Assembly: GCA_024345305.1 (NCBI GenBank)
Contig: BRON01000021.1
Span: forward strand, 62,001-126,000
Direction: 5' to 3'
From: Mrakia gelida
Taxonomy: Eukaryota; Basidiomycota; Tremellomycetes; Cystofilobasidiales; Mrakiaceae
Length of the DNA stretch: 64,000 bases
Shown here: piece after piece, positions 58,267 to 64,000 of the stretch
Layout of the letters: each line of letters begins with the position of its first letter
How positions within the stretch are numbered: the first letter of the stretch is position 1
Translations under genes and position numbers: made by a program
Notes under the pieces: model-generated
What the model saw: the letters and a program-made list of their open reading frames with translations, nothing else
What the model was told of the DNA's origin: nothing
Database searches by the model: none

Positions 58267-58494
58267 TGTTGTTGGGTCGTCCACTTGAGCTTAGGGATGT
58301 CTGCAGGATGTGGTTCAAAGCTTATCGTATATAGCTAGCTACTCGAAAGGTTTACGTACTGTGGAAATGGTCACGTGATCTAAAGGTAGCTTACAAAGCT
58401 GTTGGTTACAGGAGGGTTACTGACATGGGGACTGAACGAGACGCGTTACTAAGCTACTACGTAAGATCTCTCTGCGAGTCGCCATCTTCCAACA
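58267..58494 (-). repeat. LTR type A without matching flanks
   Basis: 228 bp, close to the copy at 52153-52379. The flanks CGGGA and AAAAC differ, so no target-site duplication. It directly abuts the second copy of the 57488 duplication. Confidence 0.88.
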
Positions 58495-58665
58495 AAAACC
58501 TGATCTTTCGAACGCCTGTCTCTCAACGCCTTCCTCCCCCTGCGTCCCCCCCCTTCCTCCTCGTCCTCGTCTCAAACACCACCCTACCAGCTCAAACCTC
58601 TGTGCAGCTCTTTGGATCACCCGTTCTACCTCCTCGACTGCGAAGAAGGCGGTGAGCCATTCCTA
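58493..58665. repeat. Diverged duplication, copy 2
   Basis: Matches 57488-57680. Its left edge coincides with the inner edge of LTR type A. Confidence 0.75.
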
Positions 58666-59053
58666 ACCACTGGTCCAGCCATCATCGAGTCGAAATCTCC
58701 ACTTCCAATGGACGTTAGATCTCCAACGTCGTCCCTTCCTCCCACCCCACTCACCAAACCATCCTTCAACGCCTATCCGATCCATGCTCCTCAGCATCGT
58801 CCAACAAGAACGAGTTGATATTTAAATCTCAGTAACCTCTTTGACTCGGTCCCAGAATCGAAAATCGAACGAGAGCTCAAGTCAGCTCGTTCTTTCTCGC
58901 TCAACCACCACTCCCTTCCCTTCCCCCCCCCCTCCTTCCCCTTTCTTCCCTGCCCTTCCCTTCCTTCCTTTCTCTTCTCAGGATGTCAGAACCCGCTTAT
59001 ACAGCGACCTTCTCTTCTGCCGGTTCAACAACTGTTATCCCTCGCCCGATCCT

Positions 59054-59369
59054 TGTTGAGAAGTGCGTCATTAAGACGAGCCGCGTCGAGTTGTTTCTAG
59101 CACCTTCTCTCTTCTCCATAGTTCTAGTAGTTTCTCCGTAGGTAGCTGTAGGTAGCTTAGTCATCTTTTGTAATAGTAGATCGTCATAGGTGCTGTGGAG
59201 GGTTCTCGTAGATTATATAAGGAGGGCTCGCAGCGAGAAAAGGAGGTTCTTCACTTGTACTGAAGACCATCCTCCTCCAGGTGAGTTCTACCGTCTCTCG
59301 CTACTATATCTCGTTCATATATAACTTGTACTGAAGACCATCCTCCTCCAGAGCCGACACCTCTCAACA
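59054..59369 (+). repeat. LTR type C with intron-like internal duplication
   Basis: 316 bp, TGTTGAGAAGTGCGTCAT...CACCTCTCAACA. It contains a TATATAAGG box at about 59215-59223 and a 28-bp direct repeat at 59253-59280 and 59324-59351, each ending CCTCCTCCAG. The first copy is followed by GTGAGT, so 59281-59351 reads as a perfect 71-nt GT...AG intron. The flanks ATCCT and CTTAC do not match. Confidence 0.88.
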
Positions 59370-61029
59370 CTTACCGTCTCATCACTGCTCTGAATTGATC
59401 GTCTAGCCCCACAGAACCGATCTAGACAGCCTGTCGCATCCATTCCTAGGGTAGACTGATGATGATTAATAACAGGTGGTAGTTCAGAACTGCCGCCACA
59501 AGGGTGTAAATATCGTTCAGCGACCTGGATCGCAAGACAGGACGTAACGCATTTTGTTAATGCTGGCGATTCGAGAGGGAGCGCAACGTCGATATTAGAG
59601 ACTGCGGTACTTAGGCTGACATCGCAGGCTCGACTCATGGGGGGCTAGGGAGGAAGTAGGACGAGGACGGTACTGAGCAAGGAGGTGTCGAGCGTGTGCC
59701 AAAAAGGTTAGCAGGGCAGATGCTTCGAGAAGTGTGGTGAGGAGGGTGAATGTGATGGCTTCGAGGTTCGCGGTATTGAACTGTGACACCGAGGATGAGC
59801 TAGGGCAGCGAGTACTGTGAAGGGGTGGAGGAAGAAGAAAAGATGAAAGGAATGGTGAGCGCTTTCAGAACGCGCAGCTAGAGCTGCAGTCGTAGCGCGG
59901 CCGCTGAGATCAAGAAAGATGGATGGATACCATCACGTCTCCAATATGATGCCTCGCCCTCCTTGGTCTCGCTAAGTCCAACACCGTCCATGTACCACAG
60001 TGTTATCTTGGGCCTTTCAATTCTGGAACCTGTTCCAAAGCAATTGCTTGGTGTGTTTGTGATGTTGGTTGCAACAAACTCCCGATATGAATGTTCGAAC
60101 GGAGTGAGTATGATCTAAAGGCGAGATAATCAAGAGGAGAGGAGTTTGAGAAGTCTGTGGATGGGGCAGGACCGCCAAGCGAACACGAGAGAAACAAAAC
60201 CGATACAAGGAGTCCAAGAGAACAGTTGACAAGGAGAGAGTCGAGTGCTCAGAGGTTGGGGAAACATGGAGTCTATTTCATAGTGTAGGCGGAGAACCGA
60301 CTGGTCAGCGTGCTGAGAAGGATGCGGAAGACTGAGAAGCAAACCTGAGGGAGATCGAAGAAGACGTAAAGTAGGTGGATGTGGTGGCGGCGTACCCGGC
60401 CCCAGTCGCGTACTGTCGAAAGAACGTCGAGGGCCCGAATTCGACGCATCGGGAAGCGATGAGAGGAGTTGCGAGCCTTACAAGACAGAACTCGCAGTTG
60501 CTCGTGGCCATCGAGAAGGCATCTTGACGTATCGTTCGAGTGCTTCGATGGCGTGGCCCACTCGGCGCCGGTTTTGCCAGAGGGTGGGTCTATTCGACGA
60601 TACAACCGAGTCACAGAGACGGGCCGTGACTCGCGTAGGAGCATAAAGAACCTCACCATCGAACCCGTCCCGAGTAGGTGACGCGCAGATGCTTTCCCTC
60701 CCTCGCCTCTTCCACCTTCTCGTTCTTCCTTCTTTCACGATTGACTGATGCCTTCTTCGAACAAATTTTGTCTTCGGAAGGGGAATCGCCGAAGGAGAAA
60801 AGAGAGGACCGGTGGAGGAAGGAGGCGGAAGGGAGAATGAAGGGGAAGGGACGGTCAGAGGTTGGGAAGGTCGCTGTTGAGATCTCATCGAGAGGCACGC
60901 TTGAGGTACGCGCACTTTTCCCCGAAAAGAAAAAGCTGGGGAGCTTTTGCGCGTCCCTCTGCCGCGCGGGAACCTCCCTTCACCCATAACCCCTTCCTTC
61001 CCCTCCTCACCCTCCCTTCTTCTTCTTCC
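59370..61029. other. No confidently assigned gene
   Basis: Several minus-strand pieces look partly coding with splice-like borders (for example 'WQNRRRVGHAIEALERYVKM' near 60520-60585 and 'NLEAITFTLLTTLLEASALL' near 59690-59780, a possible membrane helix). I could not join them into one gene or recognise a family. A multi-exon membrane protein on the minus strand is possible. Confidence 0.3.
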
Positions 61030-62420
61030 ATGTCCTCTGCTCAAGCTCGGAAGGCTGTCGGTCGGAAAGAGCGGGATAAGCTGAAGAGAGCTAGTCTATC
61101 TGCTGAGGGGTTGATTGCTCTGAACGCTTCGAAGAATCCAAATCGACTTCCATCGAAAAAGAGGGCTCGACGTGAGTTCGCTTTCCCTTCTATCCCGTAC
61201 TTTCGAGACTGTAAACTCAGCTCTTGCTTGGTACGGGTGGACTCTTCCAGTGGAAACCCCTGTAGGTTTCATATCGGTCGAGCGGCGGGGCAGCGATTCT
61301 GGCGGTGGAGGCTGAGCTCCCTCCCTTCCTCCTTCCTTCCCTCCCAGCTCGACTCCCCTTCCTCTCCCTCTCCTCTCCCAACACCTCAATTGTTCCTATC
61401 CCTCGTCTCTCCTACGGCCAGAACTGTCCCTTTCCCAACCAAATCCTCCTTTATACCCAAAGACTGGTCGTCTTTCCACGTCCTTTCGTTCGCCCCTCCT
61501 CTCGAGCTCGACAAGAAGGCTCTCCCTTCGTCCTGCATCTCCAACTGCCATCAAGTCCAGCCCAACAGCAAGGAGGACCAGGCCAGGCTCGACAGAGGTG
61601 TGTTGTATCGATCCAAGAGGGGGGATGAAGTGAGAGCTCCTGGGATAGAGCAGTGGTTGTTGATGGGGAATGGGGGAGTTTTATTGGAGGAGGTCGTGAC
61701 GGGAGGGGAGGAGCGATGGATCTTAGACTCGGAGTTGCGAGAGGAGAGGGAGGAGCAAAGGAGGAGGCTGGGGGAGGTACCGAAGAAGGCTAAACCTGCT
61801 GTGCATAGGTTCAAGGTGAACAAGGCCACTGGGAAGCGCGAGAAGGTGGAGGAGAAGCCGATGCCGCGAGTCGCACCCGGATGGAACGCCAACTTCAAAC
61901 AAGAGAGGGTGAGGAGGGAGAAGATTCCGCCAGGGCTCTCGATACCAGGCCACCCTTTCGATGCAGTTAGACTGCCTGATGTGGTGCTGTCTGGGGGAGA
62001 GGCTGTGGAGGAGAAAGCTTTGATGGTAAACGAGGACTGGAGGGTCGCGAACCAGGTCGCTCAGAATGCCTTCTATCACTCTCTCGTACCTCACGAAAAG
62101 TTTCGTCATCTCCTCCTTCTCCTTGGGTTGTACGATTGACTCAACTCATCTTTTTGATCTCTGCTCTAGAGGGACTACACCAGGTCTCGAATCCCCGCCG
62201 CTCTCCCACACAACACATACCTCGTCGACTCGATCTACCAGACCGTCACGTTCACGCTCTCCATGTCCACTCTTCTCGACGCGTCATGGATCATATCGTC
62301 ACTCCCTTGTATACTGCGTTCCTTGAGGAAGGTCATCGTAGGTCTCATGTGAAGTATAAGAGGCACAACGCAGCCTTAAGAAAAGTAACCGAGATGTTAC
62401 TATGCATTCCCGACCACTGA
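61030..62420 (+). CDS. Hypothetical basic/acidic protein
   Basis: ATG at 61030 opens 'SSAQARKAVGRKERDKLKRA', a strongly basic N-terminus followed by an intron at about 61173. A long second exon contains 'PKDWSSFHVLSFAPPLELD', 'YRSKRGDEVRAPGIEQWLLM', 'EERWILDSELREEREEQRRR', 'KAKPAVHRFKVNKATGKREK' and 'APGWNANFKQERVRREKIPP', hydrophilic and well-formed protein sequence. A possible last exon (from about 62170) ends 'HNAALRKVTEMLLCIPDH' at 62418-62420. No family recognised. The basic N-terminus would suit a nuclear or nucleic-acid-binding role (inference). Confidence 0.5.
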
Positions 62421-63946
62421 GAGTCCTTCATCACCTCCCTTCATCGCCTTCAAGGTTTCATACTCCAAACAACCTCCAATTGAAACCACTAGCGGAACAA
62501 AGGGACTGCAACGCGTCCAGAAGAAGGATGCGACGTGCTTGTTCTCGTTTCGTTCTTCTTGCTTAGTCCCTCCTCTCGGCTGTCATCGTTGACTTCTTAG
62601 ACAGCGCTTTTTCTCTTGCACTATTCCTTTCTTCGCTTTCGTTCTCGCTCCATTTCTTTTCTCCCTCGTCGTGTCCCAACACAAAACAGCTTTTCTGAAA
62701 CAGGTTTTCTCCCCAAGTCTCTGCATCCTCACCCACTCTAGCTATCGTATTTCTCTACTCTGTATTGCTACGTATACGATCTTCCTTTTTCTTTGCTCGC
62801 TTCTCCTGTTAGTTTTCATCGTTTGATAGGTTTGAAAGACGAGAGCGGGAAGGGGGCGACAAAAACCACGCTCGTCTGGAATAAGGTTTCTTTCTTTCGC
62901 CACTTCTCTCGAGGTACGCCATCTAGGCCCCAGAAACACTCGAAAAACGGAATAGGAAGCGACTTTCTTGATTTGTTCTGCCCAACTCGGAACGACGACG
63001 CGACCTCATCATCATCACCTCGTTTTGTTCCCTGTTCGTCCTCTTGTGTATCTGTTCAAGAAGACCGCCACCCCCACAATCAGGGTTGGTTACCGCTCCC
63101 GCAGTGGGATTGAGTTTGGGAAGGAAGGAAGCGAAGAAGAACACGGGAGGGAGAGGAGAAGGGCGGGAAGCGAACGAGGAACTCAAAGGTGAATCTGGTC
63201 TTTTCCTCTTGGTAGAATACCAACTCCTTCAATTCTATCGTCAAGTTATCCGTTGTTCCACCTAGCAGGAATCTTTTAGAGACCGTTGGAATCGAGGAAG
63301 AACCAAAGACCCCGGAACCGATTTTGTCTGAAAAGCAACTCATGCATGTTTTCAGGTTTTACAGAAGCTTATGGCCGGAACAAGGTACCGTGATGTGAAT
63401 GGGATGGCCAAAAGAGAGTTTTCATCAGACATAGTCAGGACAGGAACCCAAAGCGATTCTCGTTTTTCTACGGCTTTGGTTTGCTTCGCGTATCTCGCGT
63501 GGATCCGTTCTTGCTTGGGGGCTTTTCCTTTCTTTCTCCATCCGACGAAGGATAATCTTGAGGCCAGGCCTTTTGTTTATCGTCTTGGAGGGAGCGACGC
63601 TCTACGTGCCGGTTCGAGGACAACAGATGAGATGAAAGGAGGGAGGGCAGATCTCGATCTGACTTCTTTGCTTCCGCTCCCGTACTTTCGATCTCGATGG
63701 ACAAACAAAGTCGTCGATCGTCGATGAATTAGGCTCCTGACACCACCAGTAAGAAATCCCACAAAGTGCCCGAGACCTGTGTGGGAACGACAAAGGGAAC
63801 GAAGCGGAGTCGAGGTAGCGAACTCCATCACGGTCCGATTGTCTTTTGCTTTCCTAACCACCACCTCCTTCTTCGCCTTCGCTTCCATCCCCTCCCAGTC
63901 TTTTCTACTCTCTCCTCGTTCTCCGACGCCAGCTTCTCTCGGAATC
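62421..63946. other. No confidently assigned gene
   Basis: Open frames on both strands here are short, lack domains and contradict each other. The stretch ends with a pyrimidine-rich leader before the ATG at 63947. Confidence 0.35.
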
Positions 63947-64000
63947 ATGACCACTTGGCACTCTCAAGATCTTCAAGCTTTTATCCCGACGCACCTCGAC
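63947..64000 (+). CDS. Possible start of a gene cut by the window end
   Basis: An ATG after a pyrimidine-rich leader opens 'MTTWHSQDLQAFIPTHLD' and runs off the right edge. Only 18 codons are visible, so this is a suggestion based on start context. Confidence 0.3.
   Translation, partial: MTTWHSQDLQAFIPTHLD

Noticed and set aside
59595..60660. Possible seven-span receptor (pheromone-receptor-like) on the minus strand
   Set aside because: Only one or two hydrophobic segments could be read, in frames I could not join, and no STE3 motif was recognised.

Overview
This window looks like a gene-rich but transposon-littered piece of a fungal nuclear genome, most likely a basidiomycete and plausibly Pucciniomycotina/Microbotryomycetes. 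Almost every gene is cut by many short introns (about 50-110 nt) with GTRNGT donors, a CTGAC-like branch point and a YAG acceptor. The gene families are fungal (P3A H+-ATPase, TOK-type K+ channel, FEX fluoride exporter, BOR1-type SLC4 transporter). The placement is an inference from gene structure and style, not from a marker gene.

Layout. 1-7.7 kb: a membrane-anchored surface protein (runs off the left edge), an ECD/SGT1 homologue, a probable F-box gene and a GT31-type glycosyltransferase. 8.1-10.5 kb: a multi-spanning membrane protein and an inorganic pyrophosphatase, head to head and both lacking their 5' ends. 11.5-16.5 kb: a plasma-membrane H+-ATPase gene with over 20 exons and one suspicious exon junction. 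16.5-23.5 kb: a retrotransposon block holding a Gag-only Copia fragment and a 4.8 kb Copia element with an intact 1,411-residue polyprotein. 23.9-25.7 kb: a NIMA-like protein kinase. 25.7-29.7 kb: solo LTRs, gene debris and a second, deleted Copia element. 29.8-38.2 kb: a fluoride exporter, an enolase and a two-pore TOK-like K+ channel. 38.5-43.7 kb: hypothetical genes and two divergent secreted proteins, then a duplicated first exon. 44.2-47.0 kb: an SLC4/BOR1-like transporter. 47.2-48.7 kb: a frame-broken gene and a gene with an LTR inside an intron. 49.5-51.7 kb: a PC-esterase/TBL-like Golgi protein. 52.1-55.8 kb: solo LTR, an EB1 pseudogene remnant, an SGNH hydrolase and a leucine-rich fragment. 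56-60 kb: mostly repeats, solo LTRs and duplicated debris. 61-62.4 kb: a hypothetical gene. The far right holds a possible CDS start.

Four transport genes (H+-ATPase, fluoride exporter, K+ channel, SLC4 transporter) fit a common plasma-membrane ion economy: the H+ pump sets the membrane potential that a TOK channel and anion transporters respond to. They are separate multi-exon genes on both strands with no sign of co-regulation, so the clustering may be chance.

The most striking material is the repeat fraction. There are four LTR types (called A, B, C, D here), all TGTTG...CAACA, and both multi-part Copia elements carry mismatched LTR pairs. LTR type C contains an internal duplication that creates a neat intron-like unit. 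A 19-nt near-perfect palindrome recurs at six places. Several host genes are truncated or frameshifted. Together these suggest a low-recombination, degenerating region (for example a mating-type-linked, pericentromeric or subtelomeric block), which is inference only.
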